A DNA stretch of 64,000 bases from Gordonia zhenghanii (GCF_021738965.1 NZ_JAKKOQ010000008.1:272505-336504), one strand, 5' to 3'. Positions 18,211 through 28,286 are shown, counted from the stretch's first letter. Notes: a model not told the origin generated them from the letters alone. Numbers and translations are program-made.

Positions 18211-19944
18211 ATGAGCTACACCGTCGCTGACCTCATCGTCGAGACCGTCGAAGCCGCAGGTGTGGAGCGGGTGTACGGCATCCCCGGAGACTCGCTCAAC
18301 GGTTTCACCGACTCGCTGCGCGAACACCCGCGCGTCGCATGGCAGCACGTTCGCCACGAAGAGGCTGCGGCTTTCGCAGCGTCCGCCGAAGCAGCGATGA
18401 CCGGTTCGCTCGCGGTCTGCGCGGGCAGCTGCGGCCCGGGCAACCTCCACTTGATCAACGGCTTGTACGACGCCCACCGGTCACGGGTCCCGGTGCTCGC
18501 GATCGCCGCTCAGATTCCAGGGTCGATGGTGGGCACCGGCTATTTTCAGGAGACGCACCCCGAGAGCGTCTTCGCCGAATGCAGTTCGTACTGCGAGACG
18601 ATCAACACCGTCGACCAGCTGCCGTATGTGCTCGACATCGCGATCCGCACCGCAGTCGAAGAAGGCGGGGTGTCGGTGCTGGTGATTCCCGGCGAGCTGT
18701 TCCTCTCCGCCATCGATCGACCCGCACGGGTCACCCGGATCCGCGCGACGGACACGGTGGCCCGACCGAGCGACGAGTCGCTCGCCGTCGCGGCGACCCG
18801 GCTCAACGAGTCCGAGCGGGTGACCATCCTCGCGGGCGCAGGCGTTCAGGGCGCGCACGACGAGCTCGTCGCACTCGCCGACACCCTCCAGGCCCCGATC
18901 GTTCATGCGCTGCGCGGCAAGGAGTTCGTCGAGTACGACAACCCGTTCGACGTCGGCATGACCGGACTCCTCGGATTCTCGTCCGGTTACCGCGCCGTGG
19001 AACACTGCGACACCCTGGTCATGGTCGGCACCGACTTCCCGTATCCGCAGTTCCTGCCGTCTGACGCCTACGTGATCCAGCTCGACATCCGAGGCAGGCA
19101 GATCGGTCGGCGTACCCGCGTTGACCTGCCTCTCGTCGGGTCCGCGCGAGACACTCTGCCCGCGCTCACCGCGTTGATCCGCGGCGGCCGCGACAGCAAA
19201 CACCTGTCCAAGTCGGTCGACCACTACCGGCGTACCCGTGCATCTCTCGACGACCTGGTGACGCCGTCGGACGCAGGCGACGCGGTGCACCCGCAGTATC
19301 TGACCCGGCTCGTCTCCGACTCCGCGGACGCCGACGCAGTGTTCATCCCGGATGTCGGATCCCCGGTCGTGTGGGCGGCCCGCTACCTGGAGATGAATGG
19401 TCGACGACGCCTGATCGGCTCGTTCAGCCACGGGTCGATGGCCAACGCGCTGCCGCAGGCGATCGGTGTGGCGTCGGCGTGCCCCGGCCGTCAAGTGGTT
19501 GCACTCGCGGGCGACGGCGGCCTGTCGATGCTGTTCGGCGAACTGTTGACGCTGGTTCAGGCCAAACTGCCGGTCAAGATCGTGGTCTACAACAACTCGT
19601 CGTTGAACTTCGTCGAGTTGGAGATGAAGGCGGCGGGCTTCGTCAACTTCGGAACCGAGCTGGAGAACCCCGACTTCGCGCGAGTCGCCGATGCGATCGG
19701 GATACGCGGCTTCCGCGCAACCGACTCGCAGACCCTGTCCGAGACCGTCCAGGAGTTCCTCGCGCACGACGGCCCCGCGCTCCTCGACGTCCGAACCACC
19801 CGGCAGGAGCTGTCGATCCCGCCGACGATCTCGGCGGCTCAGGCCAAGGGCTTCGCGCTCTACGCCCTGCGCACCGTGATGTCCGGGCGCGGCGACGAAC
19901 TTGTCGATCTCGCCGAGACGAACCTGCTGAAGCGACTGTTCTGA
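18211..19944 (+). CDS. poxB: Pyruvate dehydrogenase (quinone) / pyruvate oxidase
   Basis: 577-residue thiamine-diphosphate enzyme close to PoxB/Pqo. The N-terminal domain has VYGIPGDSLNGFTDSLRE and the catalytic Glu in RHEEAAAFAASAEA; the C-terminal TPP-binding motif is GDGGLSMLFGELLT ending in VYNNSSLNF. The long C-terminus ending in VDLAETNLLKRLF resembles the membrane-association tail of PoxB. It decarboxylates pyruvate to acetate and CO2 and passes electrons to the quinone pool at the membrane. ATG 18211 lies 48 bases after the helicase stop. It converges with the acyl-CoA synthetase gene. Confidence 0.88.
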   Translation: MSYTVADLIVETVEAAGVERVYGIPGDSLNGFTDSLREHPRVAWQHVRHEEAAAFAASAEAAMTGSLAVCAGSCGPGNLHLINGLYDAHRSRVPVLAIAAQIPGSMVGTGYFQETHPESVFAECSSYCETINTVDQLPYVLDIAIRTAVEEGGVSVLVIPGELFLSAIDRPARVTRIRATDTVARPSDESLAVAATRLNESERVTILAGAGVQGAHDELVALADTLQAPIVHALRGKEFVEYDNPFDVGMTGLLGFSSGYRAVEHCDTLVMVGTDFPYPQFLPSDAYVIQLDIRGRQIGRRTRVDLPLVGSARDTLPALTALIRGGRDSKHLSKSVDHYRRTRASLDDLVTPSDAGDAVHPQYLTRLVSDSADADAVFIPDVGSPVVWAARYLEMNGRRRLIGSFSHGSMANALPQAIGVASACPGRQVVALAGDGGLSMLFGELLTLVQAKLPVKIVVYNNSSLNFVELEMKAAGFVNFGTELENPDFARVADAIGIRGFRATDSQTLSETVQEFLAHDGPALLDVRTTRQELSIPPTISAAQAKGFALYALRTVMSGRGDELVDLAETNLLKRLF

Positions 19945-19970
19945 ACCAGCCGCCCGATGCGGGCCAGCCC

Positions 19971-21389
19971 TCAGATGCGATCTAGCAGCGCCTTCTTCTG
20001 CACCTTGCCCATGGCATTGCGCGGCAGTTCGTCGACGACGCGCACCTCACGGGGACGTTTGTGAACTGACAGTTCCGCGGCGACCGCGTCGATCAGGTCC
20101 TCGGGTCGGCCGAGGCCGCCGACGACGAACGCGACGATCCGCTGCCCGAGATCGGGATCGGGCACGCCAACGACTGCGGCTTCGCGGACCCCTGGCTGGG
20201 ACAGCAGGACGTGCTCGATCTCCCCTGCCCCGATCCGATAGCCGCCGGACTTGATCATGTCGACGGACTCGCGCCCGACGATCCGGTGAAAGCCGTCGGA
20301 GTCCACCGCGGCGATGTCGCCGGTCCGGAACCACCCGTCCTCGGTCGTCACCTTCGCGGTGGCCTCCGGGTTGCCGAGATACCCCCCGAACACGGTCGGC
20401 CCGGTCACCTCGAGTTCGCCGAGAGTCTCGCCGTCGTGCGGCGCCAACTGACCGTCCTCGCCTCGGATCCGGGTCTGCACGCCGGCGATCGGCAGCCCGA
20501 CCCAGCCGGGGCGTCGCTCCCCGTCGGCCCTGACCGACAGGGTGATGACGGTCTCGCTCATCCCGTAACGCTCCACCGGCGGCTTCCCGGTGAGCGCGGT
20601 GAGCTTCTCGAACACCGGGACTGGGAGCGGCGCACTTCCGGACACAAGCAGCCGGGCCGACGACAGCGCTCGCGCCGCAGTCTCGTCGTCACAGACGCGG
20701 CTCCACACCGTCGGGACACCGAAGTACAGGGTTCCACCGGCGGCGGCGTACGCGGTCGGAGTGGGGCGCACGGTGTGGACGAGCGGCGACCCCACGCGCA
20801 GCGCACCGATGACCCCGAGGACGAGTCCGTGCACATGGAAGAGCGGGAGGCCGTGAACGAGGACGTCGTCGGAGGTCCACTCCCACGCGTCAGCGAGCCC
20901 GTCGATGGATGCGGCGAGTGCACGCCTGGCGAGTCGGACGCCTTTCGGCTTGCCGGTGGTGCCCGACGTGTAGACGATCAGTCCTATCGCCGCCTCGTCC
21001 GGCTCCTCGAAGCGATGTTCGCTGCGTGCCGTCACATCGACCTCGTGTCGTTCCATGCCCGGATCGGTGTCCGTGCCGGGCGCGCACAACCACATCTGTG
21101 CGCCGCTGTCGCCGAGGATGTGTGCACGTTCGGAGTCACCTGCGTCGGCAGGCACCGGAACTGCGGGCACGCCTGCCATCAGCGCTCCGACAACAGCGAC
21201 GACGGTTTCCATGCTTGCGGATCCGTCGACGGCCACGGCGCTCTTGCCCGCCACCGCATCGGCGACTACCGCTGCGGCACTGAGTAATTCACCGCGAGTC
21301 AGTTCACCGCCACTCGATGCGTGGTCGCCGACGCGCACCGCTCGCCGATCGAGATCACCGGTCAGTGATGTCAGCAGTGGTCCGTACAC
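19971..21389 (-). CDS. Acyl-CoA synthetase (AMP-binding; MatB/FadD36-like)
   Basis: 472-residue adenylate-forming enzyme. The P-loop-like signature is LIVYTSGTTGKPKGVRLA, followed by HGLPLFHVHGLVLG, the YGMSE(T) motif, the GWFRTGDI hinge region and the C-terminal catalytic lysine in PRNAMGKVQKKAL. The short length and motif set resemble malonyl/methylmalonyl-CoA synthetases and mycobacterial FadD36. It would activate a short carboxylate to its CoA thioester. GTG 21389 is chosen because AGAGGAGG lies seven to eight bases upstream. It follows dgt by 11 bases on the same strand. Confidence 0.85.
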   Translation of the reverse strand: MYGPLLTSLTGDLDRRAVRVGDHASSGGELTRGELLSAAAVVADAVAGKSAVAVDGSASMETVVAVVGALMAGVPAVPVPADAGDSERAHILGDSGAQMWLCAPGTDTDPGMERHEVDVTARSEHRFEEPDEAAIGLIVYTSGTTGKPKGVRLARRALAASIDGLADAWEWTSDDVLVHGLPLFHVHGLVLGVIGALRVGSPLVHTVRPTPTAYAAAGGTLYFGVPTVWSRVCDDETAARALSSARLLVSGSAPLPVPVFEKLTALTGKPPVERYGMSETVITLSVRADGERRPGWVGLPIAGVQTRIRGEDGQLAPHDGETLGELEVTGPTVFGGYLGNPEATAKVTTEDGWFRTGDIAAVDSDGFHRIVGRESVDMIKSGGYRIGAGEIEHVLLSQPGVREAAVVGVPDPDLGQRIVAFVVGGLGRPEDLIDAVAAELSVHKRPREVRVVDELPRNAMGKVQKKALLDRI

Positions 21390-21400
21390 GGATTCCTCCT

Positions 21401-22639
21401 CTAACCCAGATGTGCCTGCACATCGGCACTCGACTTGTCCAAGCGTTCGAGTCGCCCTTCGGTCATCGATGCGATCTGGTCGACCACGACCCGGACCTTC
21501 TGCTCGTCTGTCTCCGCCCGCGTCCACCGGGCCGCGAAGAACGGGTCCAGTCCGCCCGGCGATGTCACGAGCAGCATCTCGGCCACCCGGTGAATGCGTT
21601 CGCGCTGACGGTCCTGTCGTGCGCGGTGGCGGGGATCGGAGAAGATGAACCGCAACGCGACGGTCTTGAGGACGGCCACCTCGGCGGCCACATCGTCGGG
21701 GACGCTCAGGTCCGCGTCGTACCGGCAGACTGGACGATCGTCGACAGCGGCGCGCGTGGAGGCGATCGCGGTGGTCGCGAACCGGCCGATCAGCTCGGAA
21801 GTGAGCCGCTTCAACCGGACAGACGCGTCGAGTGATCCGTCGAAGCCGCCGAGTCGGGCAAAGATGTCCATCTCCGAGAGTCGTTGCGCGGCATCGACGA
21901 GCAGCGTCGGATCGTCGCCGCCGAAGTACCTCATTCCGAGTTGCGCGAGCTCGTCCTGATCGTCTCGAGACCCCAACTGCTGCAAGTCGATACGGCCACC
22001 GATCACGCCGTCTTCGAGATCGTGGACGGAGTAGGCGACGTCGTCGGACCAGTCCATCACTTGAGCTTCGAGGCAGCGCCGACCGTCCGGAGCACCGTCA
22101 CGGACCCAGGCGAGCGCTGCCTCGTCCTCGACGTAGGCGCCGTACTTGCTGCCGGGGGCCGTCCGCGACCACGGATACTTCAACGTCGAGTCCAGCGAGG
22201 CGCGAGTCAGGTTCAGGCCCGCGCTCTCGCCGTCGGGCAACAGGATCTTCGGCTCCAACGCCGTCAAGATCCGCAGGTTCTGAGCGTTGCCCTCGAACCC
22301 GCCGTGACCGCCCGCGAACTCTTCGAGCGCACGTTCACCGTTGTGCCCGTACGGCGGATGACCGATGTCGTGGGCCAGTCCGGCCAGTTCGACGAGGTCC
22401 TGATCGCAGCCCAGACCGGCCGCGATACCGCGGCCGATCTGGCCGACTTCTAACGAATGCGTCAGACGCGTGCGCGGGTTGTCGCCCTCACGCGGGCCGA
22501 CGACCTGCGTCTTGTCCGCGAGGCGCCGCAATGCTGCCGAATGCAGCACACGGGCGCGGTCGCGGGAGAACGCGCTTCGATGTTCGGTGGCGGAACCGGT
22601 GTCGGCGAGCTTGCGCCCTTCGACGACCATCCGCTCCAC
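21401..22639 (-). CDS. dgt: Deoxyguanosinetriphosphate triphosphohydrolase
   Basis: 412-residue HD-domain dNTPase. It has [28 protein letters not shown], then TRLTHSLEV and [13 protein letters not shown], the metal-binding His/Asp set, and the downstream [17 protein letters not shown]. It hydrolyses dGTP (and other dNTPs) to the nucleoside and triphosphate. The first usual start is GTG 22639 (ATG 22630 also possible), but family-like residues (AAYRAHD) continue upstream in frame to an ATT at 22654-22652 that overlaps the preceding stop. The gene follows the cold-shock gene and precedes the acyl-CoA synthetase; all three may be one transcript. Confidence 0.88.
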   Translation of the reverse strand: MERMVVEGRKLADTGSATEHRSAFSRDRARVLHSAALRRLADKTQVVGPREGDNPRTRLTHSLEVGQIGRGIAAGLGCDQDLVELAGLAHDIGHPPYGHNGERALEEFAGGHGGFEGNAQNLRILTALEPKILLPDGESAGLNLTRASLDSTLKYPWSRTAPGSKYGAYVEDEAALAWVRDGAPDGRRCLEAQVMDWSDDVAYSVHDLEDGVIGGRIDLQQLGSRDDQDELAQLGMRYFGGDDPTLLVDAAQRLSEMDIFARLGGFDGSLDASVRLKRLTSELIGRFATTAIASTRAAVDDRPVCRYDADLSVPDDVAAEVAVLKTVALRFIFSDPRHRARQDRQRERIHRVAEMLLVTSPGGLDPFFAARWTRAETDEQKVRVVVDQIASMTEGRLERLDKSSADVQAHLG

Positions 22640-22664
22640 ATCGTGAGCGCGATACGCAGCCGAA

Positions 22665-23171
22665 TTAATCGTTCGACCACCCGCGCGCAGCGGCCAGGTC
22701 CAGGATCCGCGAACGGATCGACGTGATCTGACGTGCCGTCAGGTCCGGCGACGAGTCGAGCAACAGTTCGGTGATCTCGCTTGCCAGCGGACCACCCGAG
22801 TGCCGGGGGCGACGCGGCGCACGGTCGTCCCGGCTGCCGCGATCGTCACGCCCGCCACGATCATTACGGTCACGGCGGTCGCCGCGATCCCGATCGCCGA
22901 ACCGGCCGCGGGTCTCTTCGCGACGGTGAGCGCGCTCGCCCGCGGCGTCGCCTGCGGGAGCTTCCTCGGTCACCTTGACGTTCATGGCCTTCGAGCCACG
23001 GTCGGTGCTCTCGACTTCGAACTCCACGACCGCGCCGGGGCGCAGCAGGTTCTCATCGATGCTGATGTCGTTGATATGCAGGAACACGTCGTCCCCGCCG
23101 TCCTCCGGTGCCAGGAATCCGAACCCGCGATTCGAGTCGAAATGCACAACTTTGCCGCTGACAGCCACCAC
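22665..23171 (-). CDS. Cold-shock domain protein with Arg/Asp-rich tail
   Basis: 168 residues. The first 70 are a cold-shock domain with RNA-binding motifs RGFGFL (RNP1-like) and VFLHI (RNP2-like). A charged RG/RD-repeat segment (about 85-125, rich in [13 protein letters not shown]) follows, then a helical end ([29 protein letters not shown]). Canonical CspA is about 67 residues, so this is the longer actinobacterial form. It likely binds single-stranded RNA or DNA. GTG 23171 is taken as the start; the next codon is also GTG. The Arg/Asp tail is low complexity and probably disordered. Confidence 0.8.
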   Translation of the reverse strand: MVAVSGKVVHFDSNRGFGFLAPEDGGDDVFLHINDISIDENLLRPGAVVEFEVESTDRGSKAMNVKVTEEAPAGDAAGERAHRREETRGRFGDRDRGDRRDRNDRGGRDDRGSRDDRAPRRPRHSGGPLASEITELLLDSSPDLTARQITSIRSRILDLAAARGWSND

Positions 23172-23336
23172 TTGCTCACTCTCTGTAGGACGCCTTGGTC
23201 GCGGACCCCTTGCCCGCGCGACGCACACTGCCTCCCATTGTGCCTCATCGGCCCGCCCGCACGTAGCCGAAACACCTGGTCTAGACGCGAATCACGTTGC
23301 GTGGTCGCCCGTCGACGTCGGCTCTGCGTCGAGCAC

Positions 23337-23364
23337 ACGTAAGGCGACGTAAGCGCATGTAAGG
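23337..23364 (+). promoter_or_regulatory. Triple direct repeat upstream of drrA (candidate operator)
   Basis: Three copies of (A)YGTAAG start at 23337, 23347 and 23357: ACGTAAG, ACGTAAG, ATGTAAG, spaced exactly ten bases apart. They lie 34 bases before the drrA start. Heptamer direct repeats at about one helical turn are the binding mode of SARP regulators, and a SARP gene lies just downstream. The regulatory assignment is inference. Confidence 0.45.
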
Positions 23365-23397
23365 ACGACGACAGAATGCCGGCGCATCGTCGTCGCC

Positions 23398-24381
23398 ATG
23401 ACATCCACACTCTCGGCACACACAGCCGCCACCAACCAGGGCCCGGCAGCCGATCTCGCGATCGACGCGCAGGGTCTCGTCAAACACTTCGGATCCACGA
23501 AAGCAGTCGACGGCGTCGACCTCACCGTCCCGACCGGGTCGGTCTACGGCGTCCTCGGCCCCAACGGAGCAGGAAAGACCACCACGGTCAGCATGCTCGC
23601 CACTCTCCTCCGGCCCGATGCGGGCAGCGCCAAGGTGTTCGGCCTCGACGTCGTCGACGACGCGGTCGCCGTGCGCTCGCTGATCGGTGTCACCGGCCAG
23701 TACGCATCGGTCGACGAGGATCTCAGCGCTCGACAGAACCTCATGCTGTTCGGTCGACTCCTGGGCAAGTCACGCGCTCAGTGTCGTTCGCGCGCCGAGG
23801 AACTCCTCGCCGACTTCGCCCTCGAAGAAGCAGCGGATCGACCGCTGAAGGAGTTCTCCGGCGGCATGCGGCGCCGCCTCGATCTGGCTGCGAGCCTCGT
23901 CGACACACCGCCGCTGCTCTTCCTCGACGAACCGACCACAGGTCTCGATCCGCGGACACGGGCACAGATGTGGGAGACGATCCGCAAGCTCGTCGCCGAC
24001 GGATGCACCGTCCTGCTCACCACCCAATACCTCGACGAGGCCGATCAGCTCGCCGACCGGATCGCCGTCATCGACCGCGGCCGCGTCATCGCCGACGGCA
24101 CCGCCGACCAACTCAAGCAGTCGGTCGGAACCAGCACTCTGACCCTCACCCCGGTCGACCGCGACCACGCGTCCGTCGTCGCCGAACTCGCCGAGTCCGT
24201 TCTCGGCGAGCCCGCGGTACTCAGCGCCGAAGCCGGCCGCGTCACCGCACCACTGCACCGCCAGGACCTCGTTCCCGACCTGCTCGTCGCACTGCGCGAC
24301 CGCGGAATCACGGTCGACGAGATCACCGTCTCCAAGCCAAGCCTGGACGAAGTGTTCCTGACCATCACCGGAAAGGCCTGA
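23398..24381 (+). CDS. ABC transporter ATP-binding protein (DrrA-like)
   Basis: 327-residue ATPase of the daunorubicin-resistance (DrrA) group. Walker A GPNGAGKTTT, Q-loop TGQYASVDEDLSARQNL, signature FSGGMRRRLDLAASL and Walker B LLFLDEPTTGLDPRTR are all present, followed by the DrrA-type C-terminal domain ending in KPSLDEVFLTITGKA. It powers export through the adjacent permease at the cytoplasmic membrane, probably of a drug or lipid. ATG 23398 is the first good start. It is three bases from the permease gene and preceded by a triple direct repeat. Confidence 0.88.
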   Translation: MTSTLSAHTAATNQGPAADLAIDAQGLVKHFGSTKAVDGVDLTVPTGSVYGVLGPNGAGKTTTVSMLATLLRPDAGSAKVFGLDVVDDAVAVRSLIGVTGQYASVDEDLSARQNLMLFGRLLGKSRAQCRSRAEELLADFALEEAADRPLKEFSGGMRRRLDLAASLVDTPPLLFLDEPTTGLDPRTRAQMWETIRKLVADGCTVLLTTQYLDEADQLADRIAVIDRGRVIADGTADQLKQSVGTSTLTLTPVDRDHASVVAELAESVLGEPAVLSAEAGRVTAPLHRQDLVPDLLVALRDRGITVDEITVSKPSLDEVFLTITGKA

Positions 24382-24384
24382 TCA

Positions 24385-25197
24385 ATGACCACCACATCCA
24401 TCGCCATCGGCACCGTCCGCGAGCCTCAGCGCTCGGTGAGTCTCGCCCAGACCGTCACCCAGTCGTTCTCGTTCGCCTATCGCGGGCTCATCAAAGTCCG
24501 CCGAAACCCCGAACAACTCTTCGACGTCGTCCTACAGCCGATCATCTTCACTCTGATGTTCACGTACATCTTCGGCGGCGCGATCAGCGGCGACATCTCC
24601 AGCTATCTGCCGGTGATCATCCCCGGCATCCTCGTGCAGACCGTCATCACGACGTCGATCGTCACCGGAACCCAATTGCGGGAGGACATGAACAAGGGAG
24701 TCTTCGACCGGTTCCGTTCGCTGCCGATCGCTCGGATCAGTCCGCTCGCCGGAGCACTCCTCGCCGATGTCGTCCGCTATCTGATCGCGTCCGTCATCAC
24801 GTTCGCCGTCGGCTTCGCGATGGGCTGGCGCCCCGAACTGCTCGGCGTCCTCGGGTCCGTGCTCCTCGTGCTGGTCTGCAGCTTCGCTGTGTCGTGGATC
24901 TTCGCACTCATGGGCTGCCTGGTGAAGAAGGCATCGGCCGTGCAGGGCATCTCGATGCTCATCATGTTCCCGCTGACCTTCATGTCGAACGCCTTCGTCC
25001 CCGTCGACACCATGCCCGGTTGGCTGCAGGGCTTCGTCAACGTGAACCCGATCAGCCACCTGATCACCGCGATCCGCGAACTGTGCAACGACGGCCACGT
25101 CGGAACCCACGTCGTGTGGAGCCTCGTCGGCGCCGCCGTACTGGTCGCCGTGTTCGCCCCGCTGGCCGTTCGCGCCTACATTCGCAACGCCAAGTAG
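24385..25197 (+). CDS. ABC-2 type permease (DrrB-like)
   Basis: 270-residue integral membrane protein with about six hydrophobic segments and an ABC-2 permease core (FRSLPIARISPLAGALLADV, then PLTFMSNAFVPVDTMPGWLQGFVNVNPISH). The long cytoplasmic N-terminus has SFSFAYRGLIKVRRNPEQLFD, typical of DrrB. It pairs with the upstream ATPase to form a DrrAB-like exporter. Its 3' end overlaps the convergent SARP gene by 22 bases, so transcription of the two could interfere. Confidence 0.85.
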   Translation: MTTTSIAIGTVREPQRSVSLAQTVTQSFSFAYRGLIKVRRNPEQLFDVVLQPIIFTLMFTYIFGGAISGDISSYLPVIIPGILVQTVITTSIVTGTQLREDMNKGVFDRFRSLPIARISPLAGALLADVVRYLIASVITFAVGFAMGWRPELLGVLGSVLLVLVCSFAVSWIFALMGCLVKKASAVQGISMLIMFPLTFMSNAFVPVDTMPGWLQGFVNVNPISHLITAIRELCNDGHVGTHVVWSLVGAAVLVAVFAPLAVRAYIRNAK

Positions 25198-28100
25198 CCG
25201 ATCGCCTCGTCCAGGGCTCGTCTGCGCGCCGACCGGTGCGCAGACGAGCTGATCTGTTCCCACGCGTCCGCTTCGCAGCCCGACAGCCGTCGAGCATCGA
25301 CGAGCAGTTCGTGCAGTGCCGGATAGTCGTGGCGCGCACCGAGCCGGATCGCCAACGCCATCAGGCGTGCACCGGTCTCGTCCCCTGGCGACGCTATGCA
25401 TTCGAGCGCACCGAAAGTGAAGATGACTCCAGCCGTCTGCGGAACGTCGACCCACCCGGTGTCGGCGGCGACCACGGCCTTGGCAAGGCCGGTGACATAC
25501 TTTCGCGCGCGGTCGTAGGCGCCGACTCGGATCAGCCCGGCGATCGCCGCCGTGACGGTGCCGAGGACGCCGGGGTCGAGACGTTCGGTCGCCTCCTCGC
25601 CCACCAGCAGGTCGGCGGCGCGGCACAGAAGCGCGGCGACGGCCTCGTCGGATGCGGTCGCAGTGATCCGCTGATATTCGGCCAGGACGGCCATGGTGCC
25701 GGCGACCGACTCGGCGCTCCCCTGCGGTGTCGGATCGCCCGGCTTCCAGCCGCCGGTCAGATCGTCGAGGTGTTCGCGGGCGCCGTCGACGTCGCCGAGC
25801 GCGAGCAGAGTCGCCACGATGTAGACGCCGACCTGCTGCGCGTCGTCGTCGGCTCCGAGTTCCGCGAAGTGCACCGCGGTCCGTTGATACAGCTCCAGCG
25901 CCCCGGCCCACTTCCCCTGCTGCCCCAGCAGACTCGCCGTCGTCATGTCGGTCATCGCCGCAGCGAACGAGTCCGAGGCCCCGGCCGTCTCCGCCACTTC
26001 CAGGCTGTCGCGCAATGCCCCCTCGAGGTCGCCGATGTTCTCCCGCACGTTGAATCGGAGACTCAAGGCCACCCACCGCACCAGATCGGGCCGTCCAGGC
26101 TCCAAGCCGCGCAACATAATCCGGTAGGCGGCAGGCATCCGGTGCGCCAGGAGGACTGCGACGACGAACTCGACCGGGTCGGTGTACGCACTCTCCGGGC
26201 GATGAAGTCGGCGCAGAATCAACAGTGCCCGTGCGAGTGGGCGCCGAGCTCCGACCGCCATCAGGTGCGCCACCGACGCGACTGCCGTCATCTCCCACGC
26301 CTCATGGAGACGGCCGACGTCACCGGCGGGGATCGGCAGCATCTCGATCACCCGCACGGCCCATGCCCCCGCTTCGGCGTGCAGACCGCGGCTCGCCCAG
26401 AACGCGACGACGACAGGGAAAACGGTCACCGCCGTCTCGACGTCCGCGTCGTCGACGGCGCGACGCAGCACCCACACGAAGTTCTCGATCTCGGTCACGG
26501 TCTCGGCGATCAGCACCCGGTCGGGCTCGTGACGGTACCGATTCCGTAGGTCGCCGCACACCAGCCGCGCCCACGTCGCCATCGCCGCTGCCACGCTCGC
26601 GGTCTCCCCCGCGGATTCCAGACGCTCCTCACCGAACTCGCGCACCATCTCGAGCATTCGATACCGCGTACGCCCGTCCGCCTCGTAAACCTGCAGCAAC
26701 GACTGGTCGACCAACGCGGTCAGCACGTCGGCCAACGCCACGCCCGACATACCGGTCGTGTGTTGGGCTGCGACCGTCGAGAAGCCGTTCGGGAACAGAC
26801 ACGTCCGACGCAGCGCCGCACGCGCGTCGTCGTCGAGCAGATCCCAACTCCAGTCGATGACGGCCTCGAGGGTGCGGTGGCGGTCGGGAGCGTTGCGATC
26901 GGCTGAGCGCAGCAGCGCGAACCGTTGCGCGAGGCCCCCGACGATCTCGTCCACTCCCATCACCCGGATCCGTGCGGCGGCGAGCTCGATCGCCAGCGGG
27001 AGTCCGTCGAGTTGGGCACACAGCGTCGCGACGGCGTCCGGATCGAGGGCTGCGTCGGGGCGCACCGATCGTGCGCGCAGGGTGAACAGTTCGACGCCCG
27101 CCGACATGGCTCCCTCGGTCGGTAGCACCGGGAGTTGATAGACCTGTTCGGCCGCGATGAGCAGCGGCGACCTGCTCGTCACCAGAACCCGAAGGGACGG
27201 GAGGGTCGCGATCAGTTCGCCGATGAGTGCGGCTGCCGCGTCGATCACCTGCTCGCAGTTGTCGAGGATCAGCAGGGTGTCGTTGCCGCGAAGCGCGTCG
27301 CCGAGTCGCTGCGACAGGTCGCCTGCGAGTCTCGGCACGGCACTGGTCCGCACATCCGATTCGCCGACGCCGAGGGTCGCCGCGACCACTCCGACGAGGT
27401 CGGCGGCGTCGCGGACTGCGGCGAGCGGCACGAAGTACACCGACGTGCCGCCGTCGGCGAAGGCATCGCCCACGGTCGAGGCGATAGAGGTCTTTCCCAC
27501 TCCGCCCGGCCCCTGCACGGTGACCACTCGGTGCTCGGCGAGGAGGCCGGCCAGTGCGGTGAGGTCGTCATCGCGGCCGATCAGCAGGTCCGATCGGAGA
27601 CGGTGTGCGCGATGTGCGGGTCGCGCTGCCCCGGCGAGGAGATCGGCGCTGAGCGCTGCCGCTTCGGATCCCGGGTCGGCGCCGAGTTCCTCGGCGAGCG
27701 AGCGCCGTAGACGCGCGAAGACGGCGAGCGCTTCGGAGGTCCGGTGGCTGCCCGCCAACGCCCGCATCCACGCGACGTGCGCCGCCTCGTCGATCGGGTC
27801 GACTTCGGCGCGGACGGCGGCGAGCCGCTCTGCCGTCGCATAGTCGCCTGCGGTGAGCGCGTCGTGCATGCGCCGATCGTCGATTCGGCGGCGGAGGCGT
27901 TCTGCGTCCGCGCGCACCCCGTCGGCTGGATCGCCCCGGAAATACCCCGCGGCCGTCTCTGGATCACCTTGTGTCAGAGCTTGTTCGGCAAGCGCGAGAT
28001 CGGTTGTCGCGCCGTCGATCCGGTACCGCCCGTCCGATCCGCTGATCCCGACGAGCCCACGCAGCCGTGAGATCTGGGTGTGCAGCGCTGCCTGAGCGGA

Positions 28101-28286
28101 CTTGGGCGGATCGTCGCCCCACACCTCGTCGATCAACCGGTCGCTCGAGACCGGACGACCGGCCGCAGCCAACGCGACGAGCAGCCGTTGCGCTCGCGCC
28201 CCAGCTACCTCGTGGCCGTCCACGGTGATCGGTCCGAGCACGCCGATCACCGGCACAGCACGCGGATTCGAGGTGTCGGACGGCAT
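25176..28286 (-). CDS. SARP/AfsR-type transcriptional regulator with NB-ARC-like ATPase
   Basis: 1036 residues. An OmpR-like DNA-binding domain (IGVLGPITVDGHEV to about 90) and a bacterial transcriptional activation domain (about 95-240) precede an AAA/NB-ARC-like module with Walker A GPGGVGKTS (259-267) and LLILDNCEQV, then a helical TPR-like C-terminal half. This is the architecture of AfsR-type regulators, which use ATP binding to gate activation of nearby genes. ATG 28286 is chosen because homology starts there. It faces drrAB convergently, overlapping its end by 22 bases, and may control the exporter; that is inference. Confidence 0.85.
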   Translation of the reverse strand: MPSDTSNPRAVPVIGVLGPITVDGHEVAGARAQRLLVALAAAGRPVSSDRLIDEVWGDDPPKSAQAALHTQISRLRGLVGISGSDGRYRIDGATTDLALAEQALTQGDPETAAGYFRGDPADGVRADAERLRRRIDDRRMHDALTAGDYATAERLAAVRAEVDPIDEAAHVAWMRALAGSHRTSEALAVFARLRRSLAEELGADPGSEAAALSADLLAGAARPAHRAHRLRSDLLIGRDDDLTALAGLLAEHRVVTVQGPGGVGKTSIASTVGDAFADGGTSVYFVPLAAVRDAADLVGVVAATLGVGESDVRTSAVPRLAGDLSQRLGDALRGNDTLLILDNCEQVIDAAAALIGELIATLPSLRVLVTSRSPLLIAAEQVYQLPVLPTEGAMSAGVELFTLRARSVRPDAALDPDAVATLCAQLDGLPLAIELAAARIRVMGVDEIVGGLAQRFALLRSADRNAPDRHRTLEAVIDWSWDLLDDDARAALRRTCLFPNGFSTVAAQHTTGMSGVALADVLTALVDQSLLQVYEADGRTRYRMLEMVREFGEERLESAGETASVAAAMATWARLVCGDLRNRYRHEPDRVLIAETVTEIENFVWVLRRAVDDADVETAVTVFPVVVAFWASRGLHAEAGAWAVRVIEMLPIPAGDVGRLHEAWEMTAVASVAHLMAVGARRPLARALLILRRLHRPESAYTDPVEFVVAVLLAHRMPAAYRIMLRGLEPGRPDLVRWVALSLRFNVRENIGDLEGALRDSLEVAETAGASDSFAAAMTDMTTASLLGQQGKWAGALELYQRTAVHFAELGADDDAQQVGVYIVATLLALGDVDGAREHLDDLTGGWKPGDPTPQGSAESVAGTMAVLAEYQRITATASDEAVAALLCRAADLLVGEEATERLDPGVLGTVTAAIAGLIRVGAYDRARKYVTGLAKAVVAADTGWVDVPQTAGVIFTFGALECIASPGDETGARLMALAIRLGARHDYPALHELLVDARRLSGCEADAWEQISSSAHRSARRRALDEAIGYLALRM

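Noticed and set aside
24532..26298. 588-codon minus-strand open frame
   Set aside because: Shadow of drrB and of the SARP gene in another frame; composition is unlike a real protein.
23376..26549. Very long open frame on the plus strand across the exporter genes
   Set aside because: Arg/Pro-rich shadow of drrA, drrB and the opposite-strand SARP gene; no domain or ribosome site.
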